Of a DNA stretch of 64,000 nt, positions 45,790-56,829 are shown piece after piece. Both the position numbers and the translations under genes were made by a program. Positions within the stretch are counted from its first letter, which is position 1. Each line of letters begins with the position of its first letter. The stretch comes from Tuctoria greenei (lineage: Eukaryota > Streptophyta > Magnoliopsida > Poales > Poaceae), in contig JAYESD010000003.1 of assembly GCA_036927565.1 (NCBI GenBank), positions 189,173,999 to 189,237,998 on the forward strand, in the 5' to 3' direction. The notes below the pieces were generated by a model that did not search any database, was not told the origin of the DNA, and saw nothing but the letters and a program-made list of their open reading frames with translations.

Positions 45790-45834
45790 GTACAAATGAA
45801 CGTTCGGGTTAGGTAACCGAACTTTCATTTGTAC
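45790..45834. other. Strong palindrome (hairpin)
   Basis: GTACAAATGAACGTTCGG on the left pairs with CCGAACTTTCATTTGTAC on the right around a short GTTAGGTAA loop. There is one mismatched position in about 18 pairs. It has no matching copy elsewhere in the window that I noticed. Confidence 0.7.
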
Positions 45835-47144
45835 ATACGGGGAAGAACAAAATCAAAGATGCATTGGTTCCAATGTCAAGTGTATCCATTATCAATGTGT
45901 TATTCATTGATAAGAGTGGAGCTTTATGGATAATTCATGTTGCATATTTTCTAAAGCTCCTACTCATAGCAATGCATGTGATAGAAATATACTATATGGA
46001 TCCCTACATCTTTTAAAGTTTCTAACCATCTTAGCTTTCAAGAGCAAATTTTATCATTTAGACTATGACAAACAAGATTCTCAATTTTATCCTCCCGAAC
46101 TTGACTAGGAATTTAAAATTTACTGACTCCTCCAAAAAATGCAATTCAATTTTAGAGCAAGGATATCACTTAATCCTAGGAGTTTGAAATCTAGTGACAC
46201 CATCTATGCATGAAGCTCAATTAAAAATTATGGTTGTCACTATGGCCAAGTTTCTATATGCCAATTCACCAATTAAGTCATGCCCAAAAGTTTTATTTTC
46301 TAAACCTAGACAAAAATGACTAAGTCTACAAAACAATGCTTAAAGGATTCTAGGTACTTGTTTTAGATTTTTCCAAGTAAGGTGGGATTTCCTTTTGGAG
46401 ATCCAAAAGTCAATACCCACACTTACTCTTGTGAGGATGCATGAGAATTAAATGAGGAGGAAGTGTCAACCTTCCTCACAAATGCAAGCAAATACATTCA
46501 ATTCTATGGCAAACCAAACAATGAAAAATTCTAAACTTATACCTCATTTGAAGAGCAGTTGATGACGAAGGTCTTTGTGTGAGAAACTCACAACCTTGAT
46601 TTTTGGCGTAGGCTTGATGGTTGATGTCAAATGCCAAGTTGAGATTGGATTTGGCACTGGATTTGGTTCTGGCTCCTCCATTGGGTCATCATCTTGAACA
46701 TTTCTCTTCCTCAAACTCAAAATGAGTTTGAAGGAGAGAAGTGTTCTCAAATCCTCCCAACAGTGACTTGAGCTTGATGAAACCTTCCACTTTCTTGCCA
46801 TACCACCTCTTCACAATTTTGACCTAGCTGCACTTTAATCAAGAACACACAAAACAACTCGAAAACGGGTTACATTAGCCAAAAGCAAATTGAACTCAAT
46901 TTTCATATTGTCTTGCCCAGCTTGAAATAATTTGTAAATGCAATGAGGGTCAAAGCAAATCTTTTTGGTTTGAACTAGGAAGATAAACTCAAGTGATCAT
47001 GCACGTAGTTCATATCCAATTAAATTTCTCCCCTAATTCAAATTGTTAGTTTTATGATGGTTGGAAATTTTACATTCCAACATGCAAGTGTAGAATTTCA
47101 AACATGCAAATGCAAGGTTGATGCAATTTGGAAAACAAATATGA

Positions 47145-47262
47145 GATAACTACCAATTAACCTATCAGCAAGGACTCACCGAGTTTTTGAAGTCCGGTGA
47201 GTGATAACTACCAATTAACCTATTAGCGACGACTCACCGAATTTTTGAAGTCCAATGAGTAG
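47145..47262. repeat. 58-bp tandem duplication
   Basis: Two adjacent copies begin GATAACTACCAATTAACC at 47145 and 47203. Both run through gactcaccga and tttttgaagtcc. They differ at several positions. Confidence 0.8.
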
Positions 47263-48545
47263 GACTTACCTCCATTTTGTTCAGCGCGATGATTTGTTGT
47301 CCAATCCCGGAGTTGAAGATGTGGACGATTTCTTCTGTTTTGACATGCAAAACTCATTTGGCTGTCATTTGGACATGTGGGCCACATGGTGGCCCTAGCC
47401 TTTCCCCTTTGTATTGATATAGAAATGTTGTTGTAGCGATGGGTTCTCCCTCTTGAATGTATTCCTTCATGAGCATGGTGAGGCTTTGTCCTTCTTAGGG
47501 GTGCCACTCTGACCATATTGATATTCCATTGAATCAACTCATACCTTGATCATGGATCAAAGGCTTCCTTGGGCATGATGACATGTGGACTCCACAATGT
47601 CATTTGCCCTAGGTTGAATGGGTTTGGTCGAAGTGTGGGAATCCCAACAAGTGATGTGGGATATCTTGGACTTTGAATGATCCTTAAGTTCTTGTCCTTG
47701 GCCAAGATCTTCATGTGCATGTTGTCTTGATTTCTGCTTGGCCAAGATACATCAAGGTAGGCTAGTTGAACTTAAATCCCTTGGAAAGCCATAGCCTCCT
47801 TGAATACAAGGGTGATGTTAATTCCACCCTTGACCTCCTTGTGAATGGTAGCCATTGGAGTTGTTGTTTGAAAAAGGTCCTCATGGGTCTTAGGGAAATA
47901 ATTCCCACGCGTCCCATGATGACATGGATTTTCACAAATCATGTGAATATCCATGACTTGGATTACCCAAACAAATCTCCAACGAATTGGATATTCATGA
48001 CACTTCAATGGGAGGTGTAGTTATATAACTAGCATATCCACCTTGTGAAGTGGTGTGCATGACAAGCTATGGGAACTCGAGCATTCTTCAATCCACCCCT
48101 TGAGTGGAGACCTTCTTCTCATCCATGATGAATGAGAATAGGACTCCTTCAGCTCCAGCATGAATGTGGTCATGGATTGGTGGAGCCAACCCATGACACG
48201 AGTGTTGGATGGATAGCCAACTATCCACCCCATGGTGGAGGAAAACCAAGAAGAACTTCTTGGAGCCTTCCCCAAGCTTGGGTATGGATGACTTTGGCTC
48301 CTACTGAAAGCTGAAATTCTCCCGCAAAAGGCAATGGTGTTGCCTAGCAGTCATTTGTTTAGGTACGCATTGAATCATCTTGCAGTTTAGCACTTGTGTC
48401 CTCGTTGGCCATCCCATACAATGGGTTGGCCAACACTACTCTGTTTTCACACAAAGGAGAAAACAAACAAGGGTAATCCTGTCTAATAACTATTAGTACC
48501 TATAGCTTAATCACAAGTGATAGCTATCCTTCACTTCCTTTGTCT

Positions 48546-48563
48546 TCCCCGGCAACGGTGCCA
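48546..48563 (-). other. Primer binding site of the non-autonomous element
   Basis: On the minus strand the LTR ends ATCAACA, then AGCATTTC, then TGGCACCGTTGCCGGGGA. This is an exact Athila-type PBS, cleaner than the one in Athila element 1. Confidence 0.85.
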
Positions 48564-48571
48564 GAAATGCT

Positions 48572-48630
48572 TGTTGATGGCTCCTAAGATATACTAACAA
48601 ATCATCCCCGGTAACGGCGCCAGAAATGCT
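48572..48630 (-). repeat. 59-bp LTR extension containing a second PBS
   Basis: In sense, the LTR reaches an end like that of Athila element 1 (AATACCAACA) and is then followed by AGCATTTC plus TGGCGCCGTTACCGGGGA. About 30 bp more close with ATCAACA, after which the true PBS begins. The other LTR carries the same 59 bp at 42040-42098. The old LTR end and PBS have thus become part of the LTR. Confidence 0.75.
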
Positions 48631-50196
48631 TGTTGGTATTTATTAACACCACATATCATCTCAGATAAAGAGATGAGATCCGCAAGTGCACGGAAGATAC
48701 CGTTGTAGCATTTCACCCATGAGTATTCCCAAGGGTATCGTATTTATCCCAAAGGATGAAGGCAATGGAGTAAAGTATATATTACTCTTATGGTCAAGCT
48801 ATGGGATACTAATCAATTATCCGGACAGGGGGTAAGTTGATAATAGGGGTAGTGTGACACACACCTAGGCAATCTATTCTAAAGGGTAAATGGGTCCTAC
48901 AGGGTGATTGGATTAAGAGTTAGAGAGTTGCTCCTACAATGATCCTAATACATATACATAGCCTAAGGTAGATACTAATGGTCATGTCAATGATCAATTC
49001 CTATGCAATACTATACGACACATCGGGCACGGGCTTACCCCTAGCAATACTAGGGCGACTCCCACCAAGAGCATGTGGCATAGCTGAACGTGGAGGATTA
49101 CAAAGGACAGATAGGGCTGTCACCACCTACTGCCTACCTCTTCAGTCCGTGGGTCTACGAGACATCCAACGCTACTTAAATACCCTAGCACCATGCTAGG
49201 ATACTAAGCAAATATCTTAAGAGCTGCAGCACAAGACATCCTAAGGCAATGAACTAAATCATCGTTGAACCAATAATGATTGCATAGCATAGTTATTCAT
49301 ATTAACATAATCATATCATAACTACATAGACTATAGTGGGGGTCTATAGTGTTTATGACCATAAGATGTGATCATGAGAGTACAATCATAAAGACTATAC
49401 CTTCCACTTACATGGACTCCACAATCAAACAAGAAATACTTTGTCCAAGTATACATATAAAAGAATACTAAAGATAATATCTTTATTGAGCACAAAGTCA
49501 CAAATACAAGAAGGAATACATGAGACATACCTTTCCCAATGTGGAATTGGGAAGAGAGACTCCTTCTACTCCTTTCCCAATTTGTACTTGGGACTAGAGG
49601 CTCTCCTCTCTACATCCTAACTCCTCTAAGGACTATGGAAGATAGTGTATACAATAGAATGATGCCCAAGTGGTGTGTGTTGAAGTGAGGGGTATGGGGT
49701 CCTATTTATACTAGTGTTGAGGTAGGTTGCCGCAACCAAAAGCGCGCGAATCAGCCGTCATTGACTCCAGGGAGCCGGGAGGAGCCAACAAGTGGAAGTT
49801 GACTGCGTTTGGCGCCAGGACCAGGTCGGCCGACCCCCTGGTTCGGCAGACCTGGTCAGGGCTCCATACGGCCCGTACTTCCTCCAGGTGGCTGCCAGGT
49901 GGGTCCTATTGACTGATATTGGTGCTACACCGTTAGATGGCCTCAGATACTTCTGTTTGTGGGCCATTTGATCCATGTGGGGCCACGTGTCGACGCCTGA
50001 TTGGCTGGGATGATATTTTATATGATTGCTCCCCATACTTTTCCTCAATTCCTCTATAAATATCTGCATACACATATTTCTCCAAGTACAAGTGGAAATA
50101 GGTAAAGTGGAAAGGTGACGTGTGCAAGAAATGATCAATCCTTCATATAATTGAGTTATATTGATGGCTGAAATTGGTATATAACAGTCGTCAACA
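48572..50196 (-). repeat. 5' LTR (in sense) of the non-autonomous element (1625 bp)
   Basis: Plus-strand ends TGTTGATGGCTCC and AGTCGTCAACA. A sense TATA box lies at about 49703-49714. Its last 59 bp in sense (48572-48630) are a PBS-containing extension described separately. Confidence 0.85.
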
Positions 50197-51401
50197 ATAG
50201 CCATGCAAAGTAGTTGGGTGGAAAAACATTGATCATATCTATTACTTATGACTTATGATTATGAATTATAATGGTGGACAATAAATTGTAGTAAATAGGA
50301 ATCTGGCGGGTTGGTTTGAATGGTATGGTACAGTACGCATGAGACCCAAGATTGGGGTTTGAACCTTGTCGGATTCTAATGACCGGTTTATGGAGTAGCG
50401 ACTAAGCTATACAGTATCGCCAAAAGACTGAGTATGGGGCAGCTTGGTCGATTAATTAGGCCTCTCCCGGCATAGTGTTGGTAATTGGACGGTGCGGGGA
50501 ATTGGTTCAGTGTATCTGCCTTGGGATCCGCATGGCTCAAGAGGGGGCTTCTCCTGACAGAGGTAAAATGGATTTTAGGTGCCGGAGCAGTGAAACCTCA
50601 GAGGGTCGATTACTAGTCGGGAGGACCTTTGTAAAGACCTCGTAGTGATCTCATGGACACACACCTACGGAAGTGTGAAATGTGGTTGATCACCACAGAC
50701 AACTGGGAGGTTTACTTAGTCCACCTTGCAACAGGGGATGAAATCATGATTGGTGGGTAAAGGATACATTCTATACAGAGATTGGAAAACTGTCATGACA
50801 GCCGTGCTCACGGAAAAGAGTGGCTTGGTGTCGAATTCATAATTAGTACATGATTGGTATTTATGGTTGGGATTACATATGGTCTATTACTTTCTTATTC
50901 ATTATTTTACTATAATGTTGATTTGGTGTATTCACCTAGTTATAGGTTGCTTAATGAAAGCTAAGGTATAGGTAATGCATCGTGATTAAAGCCATTATGA
51001 GCCTTTCTTGATGTAGCCTCCATTTCATCTCTTTTCCCACACTTGTTGAGTACTCTATGTACTCAAAGAAATTCCCTCTCCCTCTCCATACTATGAAGAA
51101 GAAGCAGCAAACAATGAGTTCTACGCTGACCCGGAGGAGATGTTCTAGGTGGGCGTTCACTCGTGCAACTTCATGTGGAGTGGAGCGATTGTCACGCTGC
51201 TACTATCTATCTACTTACCTATGTATTTGGTTTCTGTAGTTTTATTTGAGACCTATGGGTCATTGATGTAAGACCTATTTGTAATTTGAACATGGCTTGT
51301 ATTATGATACTATTTACTTTTTGTCTACGGATGTATGAATTAACTGATCCTGACATACATGTGGAATGCATCTGGTTAGCTTGTTTGGACCAGGTGTGAC
51401 A

Positions 51402-53311
51402 GTGTGCCATGTTCGGGAGGGGTGTGGTGGTTCTAAAAATAAACTTTGAAAAGGTTTTCGACATGGTTGAACACCCCTTCATCTTGTTCACTTTAAGGAA
51501 TATGGGCTTTCCAGTGTAGTGGAATCTTTGGACTACATCATCTCAACCCCAACATCATCAATCCTTCTCTATGGGGTACCCAAAAAACCCTTCTGTTCCA
51601 AAAGAGGAGTGCGTCGACCAACCAGTGAGCATGAAGGTCCCTATGGTGCAATATGTTGATGATACGATAATAGTCCTAAAAGCATCACAGAGAGAACTAT
51701 TCTTCCTCAAAAATCTTCTTCATGCTCGTGGTGGAGCCACGGGGTTTAAAGTTAGTTGGAGCAAGTCTAGCCTCATGTCGGTCAATCTGACGGATTAACA
51801 AGCACTAAATATGGTCGGCACACTGGGGTGCAACATTGGCGCTTTCCCTTTTACATATCTAGGCCTACCCATGTCTCTAACTTGACCCAAGGTGGAGGAC
51901 TTTGCACAACTGGTAACAAAAGTGGAGAGGAAACTGACAGCAACAACTGGATTATCAATGGGGGGCATATGCACGTTGGTAAACATCATTATCTCATCCA
52001 TCCCGAAAAGGATATGTGATCCACACTCCAGAAAATACAAGACAATAGTGCTTATGACGGGTCTTCGATGTGGCCAGAAAAGGAAAACCACTGGTTGCCC
52101 AGACTAATGTAACGACTCTGCTAGAAAAGGGGGGGCTAGGTCTAAAACGCTTGAAAACAATGAACAAGGCATTACTTGGACAATTCAATTTCAAAATCTG
52201 AAACAAGGAAGATGTTCCCTGGATACAGCTGGTGCTGGGAAAATATTATAGGAATGGAAAACCTCCACAATGCACGTACTCAAATTGGTCCTTCTGGTGG
52301 AGGGACGCTATAAGCCTAGGGGATGACTTTTGAGTTCAAGCTTCGGTTAGGGTTGGAACAGGGGATATGATACACCTATGGAATGATGAATGGGAAGGTC
52401 ACCTGTTCAAAAGTGACTTCACAAGATTTTATAGTTTTGCAAGAAAAGATAACATTTCATTTGCTCAGTTCACGTCACAGCCACAAATTCATCAACACTT
52501 CTTAAACCCTTTGTCTCAAGAAGCAAACATAGAATTGGACTTTCTTGAGGATATTCTGGACTAAGTGGCTGCCAGGGGACAAGTCAGGGATTTTTGGTTG
52601 GACATTGACGGTAGAGAGACATAGCTCCAAAAAAGGTTACCTATATTACTTCAAACTTATTCAGCCACCACCACCCGTTTGATGGATTCGGAAATGCAGA
52701 TTGATAAGGTATTCAAGATCTTCACCTGGTTAATGTTCAGATGTCGGTTAACTTCAAGAAATATATTGAAGACGAAGAATATGACCGTCAAGAGACATGA
52801 TTATTCATGTGATCTTTGCACCACAGACACGGAGGAGCTCACATATTATCTTTTCTTCAAATGCTCGTTTAGTCTATCTTGCTGGAACACAATTGGGATA
52901 CAGCGGGATCATACACTATATTTCATCAACACCATAGAGTGAGCAAAACTGATTTGGAACATGAGGTGCTTCATGGAGGTCTTTGCAAACAACTGCGTGG
53001 GAAATATGGAAACAAAGGAATGCAAAGATCTTTATGTATACACAACATTTGGTCGCTTTCTGGAAGGGTTGCTTCAAATTGACACTAGGATCTCAGTGTT
53101 GTCGCTTTAAAGAGCCGGAAAGCTTGGCGATTCAAAACTGACTAACGAGTTTGTCATAGCTTTCCAACCTTAAGAAAAGGCTACCTGTTTACACTTTTTA
53201 TCTTTCTTCCTTTTATTTTTGATTCTTTGTTTTGACAACTAACGGTTGTTGCTTGTACTGTTTTTGGGCACTTTGATGCTCCTCTATATTGAAATAATGC
53301 AGGAGATTCTG
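51402..53311 (+). mobile_element. L1-type LINE, 3' part (RT and zinc domain)
   Basis: It resumes after GTGTG with VVLKINFEKVFDMVEHPF, then VQYVDDTIIVLKAS (RT catalytic block with both Asp), LLHARGGATGFKVSWSKSSL and GGICTLVNIIISSIPK. Further on come GTGDMIHLWNDEW, FKIFTWLMFRCRLTSRNIL and CDLCTTDTEELTYYLFFKC, the zf-RVT domain at the end of plant L1 ORF2. Stops and shifts are frequent. The tail near 53290 (aataatgcaggagatt) looks like a plant LINE 3' end, but a Tat LTR begins at 53312 before any poly(A). Confidence 0.85.
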
Positions 53312-54151
53312 TTGGTATCATGGATACCAGGTACCCATTATTGTCGTGATCAAAACTATAGAGTTCCATCTATCCGAGTTGAAGACTTCTGAAGGCTCCA
53401 TGTGTCCCACCGCACTGGACCTGCCTCCCTCGGTGAGGTAGCTCCGGTGCTGCCACGTGTATCGCAGGTCCGGACCTAACTCCCTCCACAGGGAAGCTCC
53501 AGTCACGCCACGTGTCCAGTGACCCCGGACCTAACCAACAGTAGAGGGAAGCTTCGGTGCTGCCACATGTTTAGCAGCTCCGGACCTGCCTCCCCACAGA
53601 GGGAAGCTCTGGAGCTACCACGTATTGAGCCTCCAGATCTGAGCTTGCAATGGGAAGACTGTTGGATCTCTAATGGCACGGACATTCAAGAGGCTATTAA
53701 AAGAGCCATTACAAGACCTGGTTAACACGTCATTAATGATATATTAATGACGCGCGATCAGAGGACCATCAATACAATTAATACTATCATTAAGATGTGT
53801 TATTACACTAATAATCACCCGTAACACCAATAGATCATGTATAGGGTGTTCAATACAGCCAGGGCCACCTGTCGGGCCAGACAAATCATGTAATAGCCAG
53901 TCCTTAGCATATAAAAGGGTTGCACCACATGGTAGAAACAAGCCCAAGCAAACTCGCAGGCATACTACACACACAAACTCATCAACAACTACCCCGTGGA
54001 GTAGGGTATTACATTGAGGCGGCCCGAACCATGTAAAAATCCTTTGTGTCAGCATCTCGTTCATAATTATGCGCGTGCACCAACCGAATACGAACCTCTA
54101 CAGACTACATTTCAGTAGTACCGGGGAAGGGTCTTAGTCTACACTTCGACA
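53312..54151 (+). repeat. 5' LTR of the Tat element (840 bp)
   Basis: It starts TGTTGGTATC and ends CACTTCGACA. A TATA box CATATAAAAGGG lies at about 53908-53919. The upstream region has a 55-bp tandem array. The start TGTTGG is inferred from the end of LINE-like sequence and the TG/CA rule, since no second LTR is available here. Confidence 0.7.
53417..53636 (+). repeat. Four 55-bp tandem units with G-box cores
   Basis: GGACCT recurs at 53417, 53472, 53527 and 53582, exactly 55 bp apart. Each unit also carries a gaagctc or gtagctc word and a CCACGTGT-like word. CACGTG is intact at 53454 and 53509 and changed to CACATG and CACGTA in the third and fourth units. The array lies about 270-490 bp upstream of the TATA box. 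Confidence 0.85.
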
Positions 54152-54172
54152 TTTGGCGCGTCAGGAAGGGGT
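54152..54172 (+). other. Primer binding site of the Tat element
   Basis: TTTGGCGCGTCAGGAAGGGG follows the LTR end. It resembles the TGGCGCGCCAGGTAGGGG-type PBS, attributed to an Arg tRNA, of plant Tat elements, with two changes. Confidence 0.7.
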
Positions 54173-55500
54173 AGTTCTAGATTTCAAGATAGTGAATTCC
54201 GCCATAGCATCGTCCAACGGCCATGCTGAGCGGCCTACTGAAGGAAATCCCTCCAACGTGCAGCAGCTGGCCAACGTTGTTGTCCCGGCAGGTGTTGTTC
54301 CACCACCACCTCCACCACCGCAGCAAGATAGTGTGTTCGCATCGGTCACTGCGTCGACGATCAACCTTGAGAAGGCATTGAACGAACCGCGAACTCTTCT
54401 CTAGCGTCCTTCAGTGCCCGGAGCTCCTCAAGGCGCGATGCAGCAATGGTGCACTGATGTGGATCATTTGGTTGCAGCTGCAGCCAATGCCATCAGTAAC
54501 CAAGGTCCGCCCCCTGCTGGGCAGGCACCTTCAAGAAACAGGACCTTGTCTGGTAGACTTGGTCCTCAGGCGTCACAGCACAGGAGGCATGTGCCCTCCC
54601 AACAAGTGATGTCACTGCCCTCCAGGGCATTCTGCAGTCATACGGCATCGAGGCTCTCAATGCATGATCTCTGGTCGGACCTCGATCGCTGGTACATGAG
54701 GAAAAATGGTTGCGTCCTCATGGAGAGCACTCGTGAGAGGCGAGTTGCTCGTGAAAACCCTTCTCCCTTGGGAGTAGGGGGTGGATGTTCAGCCCTGGCC
54801 ATGCATCTTCGCATGGTCGAATGGCCTCCAAAGTTAAGGCCTCATCTACCGGAAAAGTACGACGGGACTGTCAACCCCATCGAGTTCCTCCAGATCTACT
54901 CCACCGCCATCCTCGCGATTGGAGGCAATGAGGCTATGATGGCCAACTACTTCCCTGTGGCCCTAACTGGGACAACAAGGTCCTAGTTCATGAGTCTTCC
55001 TCCTAACTCCATCTACAGTTGGGGGGAACTTTATCGATAGTTCACCGAAAACTTCGAGAGTTCCTACACCCACCTGCCATAGAACATGATCTGTTCGCTG
55101 TACAATAGAAGGCGGGAGAATCGCTATGATCATTCATCCAGCGGTTTTCTCAGGTACAGAATACTATTCCTTCAATCTCCAATGCCCCTGTCATTCTTGC
55201 ATTTTGACAGGGAGTTAGAGACAAGAAGATGTTGGAGAAGCTAGCAACCAAAGATGTCAGCAGCGTCATAGAGTTCTTCAGCCTAGCCGACAAATGTGCT
55301 AGGGCTGCAGAGGGCCAGGAGATGCACTCTAAACCAGCTCTGGTGGCTAGTAAATCCTCCTCCAAGACTGAAGTTGCTGCCTCTGGCAGTGGAAAAAAGA
55401 AGAAGAAGTCCAACAACAAGAAAAAGTCGTCGGCAGGCACACCTACTGCTGCTGCAGCTGCAGCTCCTGGTGGCCGGGGGCCATGCTTCGAAAAATGACC
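54153..55500 (+). pseudogene. Tat gag
   Basis: A proline-rich N part (54153-54404) ends in a stop. The next frame has GPPPAGQAPSRNR. The core is visible as VEWPPKLRPHLPEKYDGTVN, EFLQIYSTAILAIGGNEAMM, ANYFPVALTGTTRS, then SIYSWGELYR and FTENFESSYTHLP. MLEKLATKDVSSVIEFFSLA and DKCARAAEGQEMHSKP follow in other frames, then a Lys-rich stretch. These are the ordered gag landmarks of grass Tat elements. At least five stops or shifts are present. Confidence 0.85.
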
Positions 55501-55779
55501 CCAACCGTCGACTGAGGAAGGTGACGATGAGAAGATTTGGTGTCTGATCCACAAGACGAACACCCACAACCTCGAAGACTGTCGCGAGGTCCAGCGACTC
55601 ATTGAACGCAGCAATGAGGGCCAAAAAGAGCCCCTTTTCGCCAACAGAAAGGGAAACATAAGGTAAACAAAGCTCCAGCTGATCAGGAGCTAGATTTCTA
55701 GGACCCCAAGAAGGTCCTAAAGGCTGTCTACAATACTGCTAATGATGGTTCTGACTTCTATGAAAACAAACGTTAGAAT

Positions 55780-56580
55780 ACTCTCCATATGGTATATGGA
55801 GGGTCATGGGATATTACCTCCCGGCATATCCTCAAGATGATGCAATGGGAGATGGCTGTCGTAGCTCCCACCTCCAAGGCAGAACTTCATCGGAAGTGGA
55901 TGGATACCGCCATCACCTTCAATGCTTCGCATTGCCCGAAGAACATGACCAAAGCTGGTCAGTTACCCTTGATGGTTTCTCCTACCATCAACAACATCCA
56001 GCTCTACCATGTCCTGGTGGATTGAGGTGGGACCTCAACCTCCTCAGCTATGCAGCGTTCGTGAAGCTCCATCCCAGCCTCTCAGACCTTCGTCCCTCGC
56101 ATCCCTTCTCCACAGTAGGTCCAGGAGCTATCACTCCTCTCAGATCAATTATATTCCTGGTGACCTTCGGTACTTGAGACAATTATAGGTTCGAGTAGTT
56201 GGTCTTCGACGTAGTGCACATCAATCTTCCCTTCAACGCCATCCTCAGCAGGCCAGCCCTGTATAGGTTCATGGCCGTAGCTCATTACTTCTACTTGGTG
56301 TTGAAGATGTCGAATCCTTCAGGCGTCCTACAGATTCGTGGGGACCGCAGTGTGGGAGTCACCACCTTGGAAGAACTTCACGCGCTTGCAACCGCACAGG
56401 AGGAAGGATCTGGCAAGGAGCAAGCTGCTCAACCTCCGAGCTCTCGTCAACGAGGATCAAACTCTGCACCATGTGTGCAACCAAGCGGTGACATCGACAT
56501 TCCCGTCAAAGTCGTCCAAATCAGTTCTGATGCTGCCCAGACCACCCGTATATCGGGAGGTCTGGACAACAAATAGGAAC
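55780..56580 (+). pseudogene. Tat protease region
   Basis: ITFNASHCPKNMTKAGQLPL and IQLYHVLVD lead to the active site, where a stop follows Asp (VLVD then TGA). In the shifted frame LNLLSYAAFVKLHPSL continues. Downstream are INLPFNAILSRPALYRFMAV and AHYFYLVLKM with PSGVLQIRGD, which match the segment between protease and RT in Tat elements. The protease is disabled by the stop and shift. Confidence 0.75.
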
Positions 56581-56829
56581 TCGCGCTCATCACTTTTCTC
56601 TGGGCGAATGTCGATGTGTTTGCATGGCAAAAGTCATAGATGCTTGGGATCCCTAGGGAGTTGATTGAGCACAGCCTGAAGATATACCCAGATGCACAGT
56701 CAATACATCAGAAGCCCCAAAAGCATTCAGTCGAGCAGTAGAATTTCATCATATAAAAAATCAAGAAGCTATTCAGGGCTGGTTTCATCTGGGAGGTCCA
56801 CCATCCACGGTGGCTGGCAAACCTAGTTG

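Larger units (their letters stand above)
43658..48571 (-). other. Interior of the non-autonomous element, no recognisable gene
   Basis: Both strands contain only short, unrelated open frames, the longest being about 104 codons. I found none of the gag, RT, RNase H or integrase motifs that are legible in the neighbouring elements. The interior holds a conserved hairpin (44235-44363), a 78-bp triplicated repeat, a strong palindrome at 45790-45834 and a 58-bp tandem duplication. Part of 43700-44900 resembles the 3' noncoding region of the Athila elements. Confidence 0.65.
42040..50196 (-). mobile_element. Non-autonomous Athila-like LTR element (8157 bp)
   Basis: Two LTRs of 1618 and 1625 bp flank a 4.9 kb interior. 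On the minus strand the right LTR is 5'. The PBS beside it is of Athila type and the left LTR is preceded by a PPT-like GCTTGAGGGAGTT. TSD is ATAGT/ATAGC. No gag or pol domain can be read in any frame of the interior. LTR start (TGTTGACGG), PBS, PPT and an internal hairpin are shared with the Athila elements here, so it was probably moved by their proteins. Confidence 0.85.
14659..51401 (+). mobile_element. Tekay-type Ty3 chromovirus, host of three later insertions
   Basis: LTRs start TGTAACACCC and end GTGTGACA. The 5 bp before (14654-14658) and after (51402-51406) are both GTGTG. Internal order is PBS, extra ORF, gag, protease, RT, RNase H, integrase, chromodomain-like tail, PPT. Removing the copia solo LTR, the Athila element and the non-autonomous element, each with one TSD copy, leaves about 12.85 kb. 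The two LTRs differ by small indels and many substitutions, so the insertion is not recent. Every coding domain carries stops. Confidence 0.9.
39928..51401 (+). repeat. 3' LTR of the chromovirus, split by a non-autonomous element
   Basis: The first part is 39928-42039 and the second 50202-51401, with TSD copies ATAGT (42035-42039) and ATAGC (50197-50201). Joined length is about 3312 bp, against 3286 bp for the 5' LTR. It starts TGTAACACCC and ends AGGTGTGACA, followed by GTGTG. The stretch from 50202 aligns with 16745-17944 of the 5' LTR. Confidence 0.9.

Noticed and set aside
55150..55659. 169-codon minus-strand frame
   Set aside because: Antisense to Tat gag, whose plus-strand motifs are clear; no domain is seen on the minus strand.
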